Assembly (NCBI GenBank): GCA_034932485.1
Contig: JAYFOQ010000016.1
Span: 18,959-82,958, forward strand
DNA: 64,000 nt
Source: Gordonibacter sp034932485
Lineage (GTDB): Bacteria > Actinomycetota > Coriobacteriia > Coriobacteriales > Eggerthellaceae
Direction: 5' to 3'
Below, piece after piece: positions 35,421 to 44,234 of this stretch (position 1 is its first letter; each line of letters opens with the position of its first letter). The notes under the pieces are model-generated. The model saw only the letters and a program-made list of their open reading frames with translations. It made no database searches and was not told where the DNA came from. The translations under genes were made by a program, and so were the position numbers.

Positions 35421-36713
35421 GTGTCAGAAGATGTTTTTGACGCAATTGTTGTTGGGGCTGGCAGTGCTGGGTGCGTGGCGGCTTATACCCTTGCCAAAGC
35501 AGGCAAGTCGGTTCTTGTCGTTGAGCGGGGTAATTTCGCGGGGTCGAAGAACATGACGGGTGGGCGAGTTTACGCGCACGCGTTAAAAAAGGTGTTCCCT
35601 GATTTCGAGAAAAGCGCACCGCTTGAACGTAAGATAACGCATGAGAAGATTTCCTTTTTAGCTCCAGATGCAAACTTTACTATCGATTTTGCAAGTGAGG
35701 GATTGGGTCAAGAGGGGCAAGATGCTTACAGCGTATTGCATGCTCAGTTTAATCCTTGGCTTGCTGAACAGGCAGAAAACGCTGGGGCCGATTTTATCTA
35801 TGGCATTCGCGTCGAAGATCTCATCGTGCGTGATGGTAAGGTGTGCGGCGTGAAGGCGGGTGAAGATGAGCTCGAAGCCCACGTGACCATTTTGGCGGAT
35901 GGTTGTAATTCGCTACTTGCGCAGAAAATTGGGTTTGCGCAAGAACCTCAGCTTGTTCAGATGGCAGTTGGCGCAAAAGAAGTGCTGGAGCTACCTTCCG
36001 AAGTTATCGAAGACCGATTCAACTGCAATGCGGGTGAAGGTGCTTCATGGCTATTTGCTGGCGATTCAACTCATGGGCATGTGGGAGGCGGGTTTATTTA
36101 CACCAATAAGAATTCACTTTCGATTGGTGTGGTGGCAACGCTCTCCGACCTAATTGAGGCATCGGTGCCGGTTTACCAGATGTTGGAAGATTTCAAAAAC
36201 CATGATGCAGTGCGCCCGCTCGTTAAGGGTGGCAAGATAGTCGAATATTCGGGGCATCTAGTACCCGAAGGTGGATACCATATGATCCCTAAGCTCGTGG
36301 GTGACGGTGTGTTGGTTACGGGTGACGCCGCGATGCTCTGCATTAATTTGGGATACTCTGTTCGCGGCATCGATTTTGCTATTGCATCGGGAGAAATGGC
36401 GGGTAAGGCAGCTGAACATGCTCTCAATGCGGCTGATGTTTCCAAGGCCGGTCTGGGTATGTATGCCTCTCTGCTTAAAGACAGTTTTGTATTGAAGGAT
36501 CTTGAGCGGTTTCAGAAGTTCCCTCATACCATGGAGTCTACCAAGCATCTCTTTAAGGGATATCCAGAAATGGTGCGTGACATGATGTTGTCGATGTTCG
36601 TGGTGGACGGCGAACCCGTTGAACCCATTGCGAAAAAACTGATACGCCCCGTGAAAAATATTGGTCTTATGACCGTTGCCCGGGAAATGATGGGGATGGT
36701 GAGATCGTTATGA
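35421..36713 (+). CDS. fixC: FixC-type flavoprotein dehydrogenase
   Basis: 430-aa ETF-quinone oxidoreductase-like FAD protein. N-terminal DAIVVGAGSAGCVAAYTLAKAG (Rossmann), a VVERG end of beta 2, and GDGVLVTGDAAML C-terminal FAD loop. Lacks the C-terminal ferredoxin domain of eukaryotic ETF-QO, which is supplied by FixX. It overlaps fixX by ATGA. Membrane-associated electron transfer role inferred from the family. Confidence 0.93.
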   Translation: MSEDVFDAIVVGAGSAGCVAAYTLAKAGKSVLVVERGNFAGSKNMTGGRVYAHALKKVFPDFEKSAPLERKITHEKISFLAPDANFTIDFASEGLGQEGQDAYSVLHAQFNPWLAEQAENAGADFIYGIRVEDLIVRDGKVCGVKAGEDELEAHVTILADGCNSLLAQKIGFAQEPQLVQMAVGAKEVLELPSEVIEDRFNCNAGEGASWLFAGDSTHGHVGGGFIYTNKNSLSIGVVATLSDLIEASVPVYQMLEDFKNHDAVRPLVKGGKIVEYSGHLVPEGGYHMIPKLVGDGVLVTGDAAMLCINLGYSVRGIDFAIASGEMAGKAAEHALNAADVSKAGLGMYASLLKDSFVLKDLERFQKFPHTMESTKHLFKGYPEMVRDMMLSMFVVDGEPVEPIAKKLIRPVKNIGLMTVAREMMGMVRSL

Positions 36714-36994
36714 GTACCGTGAACGTTGATGCAAAACTTTCCGTGTGCAAGTTTTATGTTGATGAGGAGCATGCGCATATCGAATTGGTTGAGAAACCGG
36801 CCAAGGAAGAGTTTGATAAACTAGTTTTGGCGTGTCCCGCTGCACTGTATAAGTATGACGAAAGCGGTGAGATGATGTTCGACTATGCTGGTTGTCTCGA
36901 ATGCGGCACGTGTCGGTTGATTTGCGGTAAGACTATCTTGAAGAAGTGGGAATATCCGCAGGGAACTATGGGTATCGAGTATCGTTGGGGCTAA
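36710..36994 (+). CDS. fixX: FixX-type ferredoxin
   Basis: 94-aa ferredoxin-like protein that pairs with FixC. Cys residues cluster in CPAALYKYDE and GCLECGTCRLICG; the C-terminal WEYPQGTMGIEYRWG is a FixX hallmark. Start overlaps the fixC stop by 4 nt, indicating translational coupling. Confidence 0.94.
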   Translation: MSTVNVDAKLSVCKFYVDEEHAHIELVEKPAKEEFDKLVLACPAALYKYDESGEMMFDYAGCLECGTCRLICGKTILKKWEYPQGTMGIEYRWG

Positions 36995-37055
36995 AGTGCG
37001 CCGAAACGTTGCGGTATTCATTTGCTGTTATGAAGATATGGGAACAGCTGTAATA

Positions 37056-37105
37056 AACTCCAACGCCGTCGACTTTGACCGACGGCGTTGGAGTTTTAGA
37101 GTTTT
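37056..37105 (+). terminator. Terminator of the fix operon
   Basis: Perfect 16-bp stem: AACTCCAACGCCGTCG (37056-37071) with CGACGGCGTTGGAGTT (37080-37095), followed by a T-rich tail. It also separates the operon from the converging MerR gene. Confidence 0.9.
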
Positions 37106-37140
37106 ACTCGCAGGAAAAGAGTTAGGCTCACTCAGATTGC

Positions 37141-37995
37141 TCAAAAATCAGGATTTCCACTAGCCATTGGATCGGGAAAAGGGGCGTATTCACAGTCTCC
37201 CTCAAAAGGAATCCATCCTTGATACAAGCTATGATAAGCGCCATTTTTGCCCCTTGTCATAAGAACAGCTTTGGCGAAGGGATCTCCCGCAATTTCGAGA
37301 GACTTAGCTTCCATGAAATCGAAAGCGGGGCGGAACATGTCAATACAGAGCTCTTTTTCCGACCCTGATCTGAAAAACGTGACAAGACATTTTTGAGCCG
37401 GAATGGCCAGCGTGTTATCCATGAGTGATTCGTCGAAGTCGGGTATGACGGCGTCTTCCACGATGAGACCGTAGCGCAGCCGGTGCCCTTGTGTGACCTC
37501 GAATACTCCACCCGACATGGCGAAGGGTACCATATCTATCCACGTGCGATAGAGGTCGGTTTTGTTGGCTATAATGTCGTAGCTCTGCTGTGTTTCTATC
37601 AGGTGCATTGCAGGGCAGTGCTCAATACGGTATTTGCCAATGTTGGCATGCGCGTCTTCGATGCGCTGACGGTCGCAGCGCATCTGTTGTAGAATGCGTT
37701 GCTCCTCTTGTATGGCTTTTCTAAGCTCGTCTTCCTTTTGCTCGATGAGGTCAACGGTTTCCTTTGTGTTGAGTTTATCGAAGGCCTGTACGGTTTCAGC
37801 TAGAGTAAACCGGTAGCGGCGATAGGCGCGCGCTTTAATGAGTATATGTATGTCCCATGCGTCGTAGAGCCGGTATCCTGAAGTGGATGACTTTTCCGGC
37901 GAGATAATGCCCTCGTGTTCGTAAAATCGTAGTGCTTCGGGAGTGATGCCGATGAGTTCCGATATCATTCCAATCTTGTACTTTTTTCGCCCCAT
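37141..37995 (-). CDS. MerR-family regulator, likely controlling the acyl-CoA locus
   Basis: 284 aa. N-terminal MerR helix-turn-helix (KIGMISELIGITPEALRFYEHEGIIS... continuing to GYRLY), a long dimerisation coiled coil (about 70-135), and a C-terminal effector-binding domain of about 150 residues, possibly GyrI-like. It converges on the fix operon, and two promoters with MerR-type 19-bp spacers stand before the CoA-transferase and dehydrogenase genes. The start ATG 37995 has GGGGGGAAG upstream; an upstream in-frame extension is not supported. The effector could be an acyl-CoA intermediate or the free acid. Confidence 0.9.
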   Translation of the reverse strand: MGRKKYKIGMISELIGITPEALRFYEHEGIISPEKSSTSGYRLYDAWDIHILIKARAYRRYRFTLAETVQAFDKLNTKETVDLIEQKEDELRKAIQEEQRILQQMRCDRQRIEDAHANIGKYRIEHCPAMHLIETQQSYDIIANKTDLYRTWIDMVPFAMSGGVFEVTQGHRLRYGLIVEDAVIPDFDESLMDNTLAIPAQKCLVTFFRSGSEKELCIDMFRPAFDFMEAKSLEIAGDPFAKAVLMTRGKNGAYHSLYQGWIPFEGDCEYAPFPDPMASGNPDF

Positions 37996-38132
37996 ACTTC
38001 CCCCCTGGTTTTGAAGCGGCATTTGCACGGTTAGTTCTGCCAATTTTCCATGTTCCCCCGTCAACAATTAGGCAAGATATGGCCTGGTGGTTGACGCATG
38101 GTGGCTCGCAATAAAGATAAAACCGAACAAGT

Positions 38133-38411
38133 TTATTCTACCAGATGGGCAAGGTTGAGTGTTTGGCCATTGCTTGGAGTCGATTTAAGTCTGCCTACTT
38201 GAAAAGTTGCAGGTTTTTCAAAAATGACCTTGATGTTATTGATGCATTGAAAGACGAGTGTTTGCCGTAGGGGAGTCGAATCGAGCCAAGTCAACTGCTT
38301 TTTTGAAGGGTCAACAATCCCTTTCATAAGGAACATGACTATCTGGTTGCATGAAGTGAAGGCCAGGGATCCAAACCTTTTGATAATCCTCGACGGGCTA
38401 ACATTTTTCAC
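38133..38411 (-). CDS. Unrecognised short frame in the MerR-trmB gap
   Basis: 92 codons with no ribosome site and no motif I recognise. It lies in the 538-bp gap 37996-38533, which has no other candidate. It may be non-coding or a gene remnant. Confidence 0.15.
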   Translation of the reverse strand: MKNVSPSRIIKRFGSLAFTSCNQIVMFLMKGIVDPSKKQLTWLDSTPLRQTLVFQCINNIKVIFEKPATFQVGRLKSTPSNGQTLNLAHLVE

Positions 38412-38533
38412 ACTGGGTTAAATGGGCGCAAAACGATGGAGAAAGATAACCGGTTGCCTGTTCGACCCGCATGATATGCTGCAATTTATATACACTACGC
38501 CCGTTGCATTTTTGATAGGGTGAAGGAGTCTGC

Positions 38534-39418
38534 TTGTCTCACATACGTAAACCAAAGCTTATTGAAAGCCGTTTAAGAAATCATGCTGCCTTCGTTGCTG
38601 CCGATCCGTGCGCATGTGCTGGTCATTGGAGGGAGCTGCGTGAAGGCGTTGAAGAGCTCCAGGTAGATCTTGGTTGCGGGAAAGGCATCTGGACCACGCG
38701 TGCGGCATATGCGAATCCAAGCGCGCTTATGGTTGGCATTGATATCGAGCCCATGTGTGTGTCGTTTGCCGCCGAACGTGCGGCAATTGGTGGCGTTGAG
38801 TCGTCGGGGCAGTCCGCGTCTGCCGATTCAGGATTTACGCCTGCCTACAACACGGTGTTTTCTATTGGCTCGGCAGCCGATCTTGTTGATTTTTTCGCAC
38901 CGGGCGAAATTGACGTTCTTCACCTGAATTTCCCTACGCCCTTTCCGCGCAAAAAAGAGACGTTGAAGCGCGTTACCTGTATTGATCGACTTCTGGAATA
39001 TCGCAACCTCCTTGGTGAAGGGGGAGAGGTGCGGCTGAAGACAGATCATCAGCCTTTGTTTGATTACACCATCGAGCAGCTTGTTTGTGCTGGGTACGAC
39101 ATAACGTGGCAGACGCGTGATCTACTTGGCGATGATGCGAGGGCTGAGGGAGCTGCGTCGAGTGATTTGTTGCAGAGTGGGTATGAAGAGCGATTGGTTG
39201 CTGCAGGAGCCTATGTTCATGCAGCGCATGCTGTTGTGGGAAATGCGTCGGAAACATCTGATGGCGGCGAATTGGTGAGCCTGTATGAGTATCTGCCCGA
39301 TGATTTAGAGAGCATAAGCTATGTTCCTCTTGGTATGGAGGATGCCCTGTTCAACATGAAGAACCGCCGTCGATCCGCGAGAGACCGCGCTCCCATGATC
39401 TCAGAACGAACTGTGTGA
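38534..39418 (+). CDS. trmB: TrmB-like tRNA (guanine-N7) methyltransferase
   Basis: 294-aa SAM-dependent methyltransferase. SAM motif I VDLGCGKGIWTTRAAY (near residue 44), GIDIEPMCVSFA, and the TrmB-type active-site region LHLNFPTPFPRKKETLKRV, where most homologues have DPWPKKRH. It should make m7G46 in tRNA. TTG start at 38534 follows GAAGGAG. Its last 68 bp overlap the 3' end of the nucleoside hydrolase gene on the other strand. The NFPTPFPRKK variant and about 60 extra C-terminal residues make the assignment good but not certain. Confidence 0.78.
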   Translation: MSHIRKPKLIESRLRNHAAFVAADPCACAGHWRELREGVEELQVDLGCGKGIWTTRAAYANPSALMVGIDIEPMCVSFAAERAAIGGVESSGQSASADSGFTPAYNTVFSIGSAADLVDFFAPGEIDVLHLNFPTPFPRKKETLKRVTCIDRLLEYRNLLGEGGEVRLKTDHQPLFDYTIEQLVCAGYDITWQTRDLLGDDARAEGAASSDLLQSGYEERLVAAGAYVHAAHAVVGNASETSDGGELVSLYEYLPDDLESISYVPLGMEDALFNMKNRRRSARDRAPMISERTV

Positions 39419-40232
39419 AAGCTTGCGGATCAGCGATTACCGGAGCGTTGATAATTGCGCAGGGCGCATCGGGCTCAGCGCGTTCGAGGTATCCGAGACC
39501 GAGCAGTTCCTTATTGAGCGTTACGGGTAATTCGCGCGTGCGGAAAAGTTCGGGATGAGTGAGTGCTGCGGCGGCGACTACATCCCAACAAGCAAAGCCA
39601 TTCCAGTCGTACCATGAGGCCATCGTCTCGAACCAGGGCTTACAGGTGTGCGTGAGCCAAGAATCGGCACCAAACGCGCCGGTAAAATCTTTGCGGGTAA
39701 AGAACGCGTCGAGGCATGTCTGTGCCGTCGCGACCGTGATCGAACATCCAGATCGCAGCAGGCTTTCTGTGGCTAACGGATCGCAGGTTAGGTTCAGTTC
39801 GTTCATGATGCGGCCGTTGATAACTAAGCTGCGCTCAATGCCACCCATGATAAAAACGCTGCGCACATCGCGGAAAAAGCTCGGAGACACAAGAGATGCA
39901 CCGTGCAGATTCGTTAGCGAGCCGGTGGCGAGTATGGTGATCTCGCCGGAGTGGGCTGCAGCCTGTTCAGCAAGATAGCGTGCGGCATCGCTTACCGGCT
40001 TGTCTGGATTAGCTGCTCCTCGGTAAACGGGCAGATTGAGCTTCCATTCATTCAACATACGTAGTGTGTTGTCGTGTACGATATCTATCGACGAATTGCC
40101 GTAAGACGTGCAAAGACCCAACACGTCGACATCGGTGCAGCCCAAAAGATGGAGTAGCGCCAAGCCGTCGTCCACGTCACAATTGGGAACGCCCATGGTG
40201 TTGTCAAAATCGAGAATTACGGTATGCGGCAC
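39351..40232 (-). CDS. Nucleoside hydrolase (IunH-like)
   Basis: 293 aa; hydrolyses a nucleoside to ribose and base. The Ca-binding cluster reads LDFDN...CDVDDG (Asp8, Asp10, Asp21, Asp22), a version of DTDPGxDDA with an insertion of several residues. ILATGSLTNLH, VFIMGG and ELNLTCDPLATE also match the family. I prefer GTG 40232 (GGGAGCAGAG upstream, and the protein then begins right at the first beta strand) over a TTG at 40274. Divergent from the kinase-fold gene at 40340. Confidence 0.85.
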   Translation of the reverse strand: MPHTVILDFDNTMGVPNCDVDDGLALLHLLGCTDVDVLGLCTSYGNSSIDIVHDNTLRMLNEWKLNLPVYRGAANPDKPVSDAARYLAEQAAAHSGEITILATGSLTNLHGASLVSPSFFRDVRSVFIMGGIERSLVINGRIMNELNLTCDPLATESLLRSGCSITVATAQTCLDAFFTRKDFTGAFGADSWLTHTCKPWFETMASWYDWNGFACWDVVAAAALTHPELFRTRELPVTLNKELLGLGYLERAEPDAPCAIINAPVIADPQAFTQFVLRSWERGLSRIDGGSSC

Positions 40233-40248
40233 GGCTCTGCTCCCGACT

Positions 40249-40276
40249 GTTTGATATAGTCTAATAGTTGTCAAAC
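40249..40276. promoter_or_regulatory. Candidate operator between nucleoside hydrolase and kinase-fold genes
   Basis: Inverted repeat GTTTGA (40249-40254) and TCAAAC (40271-40276) encloses ATAGTCTAATA (40256-40266). An 11-mer with one mismatch, ATAGTCTATTA, lies at 45668-45678 before the importer operon, suggesting a shared regulator such as the TetR protein at 45815. Confidence 0.5.
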
Positions 40277-40339
40277 GATACCATGGTATGCGGCCGCTGG
40301 CAAGCGGGGTGCGGTGATGGCGAGAAAGGAGCTGCGGCT

Positions 40340-41374
40340 ATGGCAAGTGATGGCTTGTTGATGGCGAAAACATACCTGCAGCGGTCGAATAGCCTGCGCG
40401 AGGCGCTTGGCATCGCGCAGGTGGCGCAACTCGAGCCGTGTCCGCTCGGCCAAGGCGAACATAATGCGAACTTCACGTTTAAGCATCCGGAATCGGGAGA
40501 AGTTCTCGTGTTGCGCATTAACTATGCAAGCCAGATGAACCTCGAGCATCAGATAGAGTACGAGGCTTCTGCTTTGCGTGTTCTCGAGTTAAGTACACGC
40601 ACGCCGCACCTCCTTTTTGTTGATGGCTCGAAGCGTATTGTCGATCATGGCGTTCTCGTTATGGAACACCGCCGCGGCTCCCACCTTGATTTCGACAGGC
40701 CTGGTGATATAGATGAGGCAGCATGCATCCTTGCCGATATCCACGCCGTCGTGCCTGATGAAGCGCCGTTGTGTCCGCTGATCGATCCGGAAGATGCGCT
40801 GTGCGATCTCTGCGAAGAAAACAGGCGCATGTTCGAGGCGTACTGCGCGAGCCCGCTGGTCGACGTAGCTCTTGCGCGGCGCATTGAGGGGTTCTTTTCC
40901 GTTGCTGAACCGCTAGCAACGCGAATGCAGACCCCGCTCGGTCGGCACGTGCTCAATACCGAGGCCGTTCCGTCGCATTTCCTCATTCCCGATGATGGGA
41001 CACCGGGTAGTATGGTGGATTGGGAGAAGCCTATCATTGGCGATGTCGCACGAGACATTGCATACTTTACGGCGCCGACGACGACCATATGGGATACAGA
41101 TTTCCTGTTCGACGCTGCCGGCCGGAAAGCTTTTGTGGAGCGGTATTGGCGTGCGGTGGATGGGCGATTTTCGTGCTCCGGATTCGACGAGCGCTTCGAC
41201 GCCTACCTAAAGATGAACTGCCTGCGTGGTATGACGTGGAGCATGCTTGCGTGGACGGAATACCACGATCCGGCGCGCCCGCTGCAAAACGAGAAGACGC
41301 GTGAGAAACTTGAGGTGTACTTATCCGAGTCGTTCATCGACCTACTCGCGCGCGACATTTTTGGCATCGCGTGA
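40340..41374 (+). CDS. Choline kinase/APH-like kinase-fold protein with degenerate catalytic loop
   Basis: 344 aa, aminoglycoside/choline kinase fold: GQGEHNANFTF nucleotide loop, VLRINYA with the ATP-binding Lys replaced by Arg, VMEHRRG hinge, and SMVDWEKPIIGDVARDIAYF, which matches the metal-binding D-x-E region. The catalytic HxDxxxxN motif is altered to SHFLIPDD (near residue 213), lacking the catalytic Asp at its usual place. ATG 40340 has AAGGAG upstream. Substrate unknown; the neighbouring nucleoside hydrolase and YnjB-type importer hint at a small nitrogenous compound. Confidence 0.72.
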   Translation: MASDGLLMAKTYLQRSNSLREALGIAQVAQLEPCPLGQGEHNANFTFKHPESGEVLVLRINYASQMNLEHQIEYEASALRVLELSTRTPHLLFVDGSKRIVDHGVLVMEHRRGSHLDFDRPGDIDEAACILADIHAVVPDEAPLCPLIDPEDALCDLCEENRRMFEAYCASPLVDVALARRIEGFFSVAEPLATRMQTPLGRHVLNTEAVPSHFLIPDDGTPGSMVDWEKPIIGDVARDIAYFTAPTTTIWDTDFLFDAAGRKAFVERYWRAVDGRFSCSGFDERFDAYLKMNCLRGMTWSMLAWTEYHDPARPLQNEKTREKLEVYLSESFIDLLARDIFGIA

Positions 41375-41404
41375 GGCTTTTTACGGCCTTGAGCCGGTGA
41401 TGTT

Positions 41405-41451
41405 GCAGTACTCGATGCCGGAGTATCGGGTAATTCGGCATCGAGTACTGC
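41405..41451. terminator. Long hairpin between converging genes
   Basis: 16-bp perfect stem GCAGTACTCGATGCCG (41405-41420) and CGGCATCGAGTACTGC (41436-41451), followed by TTCTT on the plus strand. Probably terminates the kinase-fold gene and perhaps the importer operon. Confidence 0.75.
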
Positions 41452-41484
41452 TTCTTACGTTTGCCCGTTTCTCATCGGACCTGC

Positions 41485-42501
41485 TTAGACGCGGGGGAAC
41501 ACGAAGCAGTGTTGGGGGTTGACATGCGCGGTGACGCGCGTTCCTGGTTTAGGTAGATTCGCAACAGGCGCGGTGAGTGTCTGATTATCGATGTCGATGC
41601 GGGCAAGATACGCTTCACCCGCATATACGCCACATCGCACGACGAGAGGGCCGTCTTCCTCCTCTTCGAGGGTTACCCCGGCGTTGCGCACGATGGCGAT
41701 CGCGGAACCATTGGGTGTGTGGGCGGCGGGAATGCGCAGGCCGTTCGCAATAAATACGCCGTTCTCAACCGTTCCCTCGATCTGTGAACAGGCGCCCGTG
41801 CACTGGGCGATTTCGGCGCTTGCGGGCGTTTCATAAAGTTGCTGCGGTGTGCCCACTTGTATCAAATGTCCCAATGATAGGTACGCAATGCGGTCGGACA
41901 TACGCAGCGCCTCGCCTGCGTCATGCGTTACCATGATGCAGGTTATGCCCGATGCCCGATGCAACTTTAGTACGAGTGAGCGCATGTCGTCGCGCAGCTG
42001 CTCGTCGAGTCCGGCGAATGGTTCGTCGAGCAACAGCGCCGCTGGGTTGCTGGCTAGAGCCCTGGCGAGCGCGACGCGCTGCTGTTGGCCGCCCGACAGC
42101 TGAGAGGGTGTGCGATCACCTAAACCAGCGAGCCCCACTTCGGCGAGAAGCGTATCGGCGTGTTCTTGGCGCTCGCGTCGCCCGATGTGCGCCATACGCG
42201 CAGGAAACGCCACATTGTCACGTGCGTTCATGTTGGGAAATAAGCGGATATCCTGAAACACCATGGCACATCGACGGCGGTGACATGCCGTTTCGTCGCG
42301 GCACGCTCCGTCGAACGCGACCGTGCCGCGACTTTGTATCGTAATGCCAGCGATTATCTTGAGTAGTGTCGACTTTCCCGCGCCGCTTTCTCCTAGTAGT
42401 GACAAGAACTCGCCCGCATGTATGTCGAGCGTTATGCCATCAAGGACGGTTTTGCCGGCAATATCGAGTCCCAAGTCGGTGACGGACAGGTTCATAATCA
42501 A
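41485..42501 (-). CDS. ABC importer ATPase (YnjD/PotA-type)
   Basis: 338 aa. ATPase domain with Walker A LGESGAGKST, signature LSGGQQQRVALARAL, Walker B LLLDEPFAGLD and switch His THD, followed by a TOBE-like C-terminal domain (about 240-338). Last gene of a four-gene operon with two permeases and a YnjB-like binding protein. Energises uptake of the unknown ligand. Confidence 0.9.
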   Translation of the reverse strand: MIMNLSVTDLGLDIAGKTVLDGITLDIHAGEFLSLLGESGAGKSTLLKIIAGITIQSRGTVAFDGACRDETACHRRRCAMVFQDIRLFPNMNARDNVAFPARMAHIGRRERQEHADTLLAEVGLAGLGDRTPSQLSGGQQQRVALARALASNPAALLLDEPFAGLDEQLRDDMRSLVLKLHRASGITCIMVTHDAGEALRMSDRIAYLSLGHLIQVGTPQQLYETPASAEIAQCTGACSQIEGTVENGVFIANGLRIPAAHTPNGSAIAIVRNAGVTLEEEEDGPLVVRCGVYAGEAYLARIDIDNQTLTAPVANLPKPGTRVTAHVNPQHCFVFPRV

Positions 42502-42513
42502 GGCTCCTTTATG

Positions 42514-43365
42514 CTACGAACCGAAATAATCTTGGCCCTCGGCGCGGTACCAGCGGCGCAATACCAATTGCATGAGGGCGAAGACTGCAAGAGTGACCAG
42601 TAAGAACACCATTCCGTAGGCGCTTGCGACCGTTCTGTCGCCGCTTGCTAGGTAGGGGAACATATCGAGGATGAACGTGCGCACGGCACCTCCACCAATG
42701 AGTAACGTGAGGAAGTACTGTGAAAACGACACGATGTAGGTCATCGTGAGCGCCGAGACGATGCCCGGCGCCAGACGGGGAAGTGTTATGTGCAATGCCG
42801 CCTGCGCAGGCGTTACGCCAAGTGTTTGCGCTGCTTGCGGCAGTCTTGTGCCTGCTGCCCGCGCCACGTCGGTCATGATGACAATGGCGTAGGGTAGCGC
42901 AATGATGCAGTGGGCGAGCGTCACGCCCACGACTCCGCGAGCGAGACCAAGCTTAATAAATGCAACCTGTACACCCATGCCAAACACCGTTGAGGGTATG
43001 AGGAACGGCAATGCGCTGGCAAACTGAAAGACGCGCCGTCCGCGAAAGCGGAAGTTCGCGAGGGCGTAGGCGGCCAGCGACGCGATCGCCGTCGACAGAA
43101 CAGCGCACGCGATGGCAATGCCGATGCTTGTGGCGAGCACTTCGGGCGTGTGTTGGCTCGGACGCGCTATTTCTGCGAAGCCCTTGTCCGACAGTACGGA
43201 GGGCAGAAGGTCGGGCGCGGGCCATGACGCCGAAACCGACCAGACCACCAGCACGGAAAATGGTACGAGCACGACGAGAAGGTGTAGTGCGATGAAGGCG
43301 CGCGAAGGCAGGTGGAGCCGTCCTTGTTGTCGCGGACGCGTTTGCACTCTAGCCGCGCATTTCAT
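42514..43365 (-). CDS. ABC importer permease 2
   Basis: 283 aa with about six membrane helices and an EAA-type loop ARAAGTRLPQAAQTLGVTPAQAALHITLP, typical of binding-protein-dependent importers. Its start overlaps the end of permease 1 by 17 nt. In E. coli the YnjC permease is one long fused chain; here two separate permeases are encoded. Confidence 0.88.
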   Translation of the reverse strand: MKCAARVQTRPRQQGRLHLPSRAFIALHLLVVLVPFSVLVVWSVSASWPAPDLLPSVLSDKGFAEIARPSQHTPEVLATSIGIAIACAVLSTAIASLAAYALANFRFRGRRVFQFASALPFLIPSTVFGMGVQVAFIKLGLARGVVGVTLAHCIIALPYAIVIMTDVARAAGTRLPQAAQTLGVTPAQAALHITLPRLAPGIVSALTMTYIVSFSQYFLTLLIGGGAVRTFILDMFPYLASGDRTVASAYGMVFLLVTLAVFALMQLVLRRWYRAEGQDYFGS

Positions 43366-44233
43366 GGCTGTCCTCCTCCCTCAGTACGATGGCGAAGTAA
43401 ACGATGGCCAACACGCAGCAGATGGCGGCTGCCACACCGTTTAGGGCCATGGCGTAGCAGCGGTTGATGATGTCAGGATCGGTGAATTCGATGTAGGCAA
43501 GAACCGGTAGGGCTTTGGGTAGCGTCGGCCCTAGCAAGAATGGTACTTCGTATGAGCCAAAGGCGAAGGCAAACACGATGAGGAACGCTTTGGTTATCGC
43601 GCCGCGAGAAAGCGGCAGCACAACCGAGAAGAACGTGCGGGCGGGCGAGGCCCCGAGGGTTGCGGCGGCTTCGCTCAGCTTGTCGGAGATGCCGGACATG
43701 ATGGTGACGGTGGAAAACGCGATGAATGGAATCTCCTTCCACAGGTACACCAGTATAATGCCCCAGCCCGACGTGGCGCCGACCACGGTAGGGAAGTCGG
43801 TGGTTGATCCGAGCAGACCGAGCGAGAACAGCCAGCGCGCGACGAGGCCTGATCCGGCGAACAGTGAAATGACACAGGTCGCGATGAGGGCATGCGCACT
43901 CATGAGCGGAATCTGGATGCCGACAAGCTGGACGGCGCGTCCCGAACGCGCGCGGGTGAGCGCCCATGCAAGTGCGACACCGCCCACGGTTGCAAGTGCG
44001 GCCGATGTGAGTGCCAGATAGAGGCTATAGGCGATCGATGATGAGAGGTCGGGGCGCGAGAGCGCTTCGGCGTAGTATTCGATCGTGGGTGTCGTGCGGC
44101 CGAGGAATGGCATGATGCCAAATCCCTGGAGTACGCCATTGACAACGCCGTAGACGAACAAGGCGAGCAGGACGCACGCCGGCGTTATGAGCAGGTAGGG
44201 TAGCAGCGCCCGCCTTGTTCGTCTTTTCAGCAT
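43349..44233 (-). CDS. ABC importer permease 1
   Basis: 294 aa, about six membrane helices, EAA loop DKLSEAAATLGASPARTFFSVVLP. Starts one base after the binding-protein gene stops, so translation is coupled. Belongs with the YnjB-type binding protein and the ATPase at 41485. Confidence 0.88.
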   Translation of the reverse strand: MLKRRTRRALLPYLLITPACVLLALFVYGVVNGVLQGFGIMPFLGRTTPTIEYYAEALSRPDLSSSIAYSLYLALTSAALATVGGVALAWALTRARSGRAVQLVGIQIPLMSAHALIATCVISLFAGSGLVARWLFSLGLLGSTTDFPTVVGATSGWGIILVYLWKEIPFIAFSTVTIMSGISDKLSEAAATLGASPARTFFSVVLPLSRGAITKAFLIVFAFAFGSYEVPFLLGPTLPKALPVLAYIEFTDPDIINRCYAMALNGVAAAICCVLAIVYFAIVLREEDSHEMRG

Positions 44234-44234
44234 G

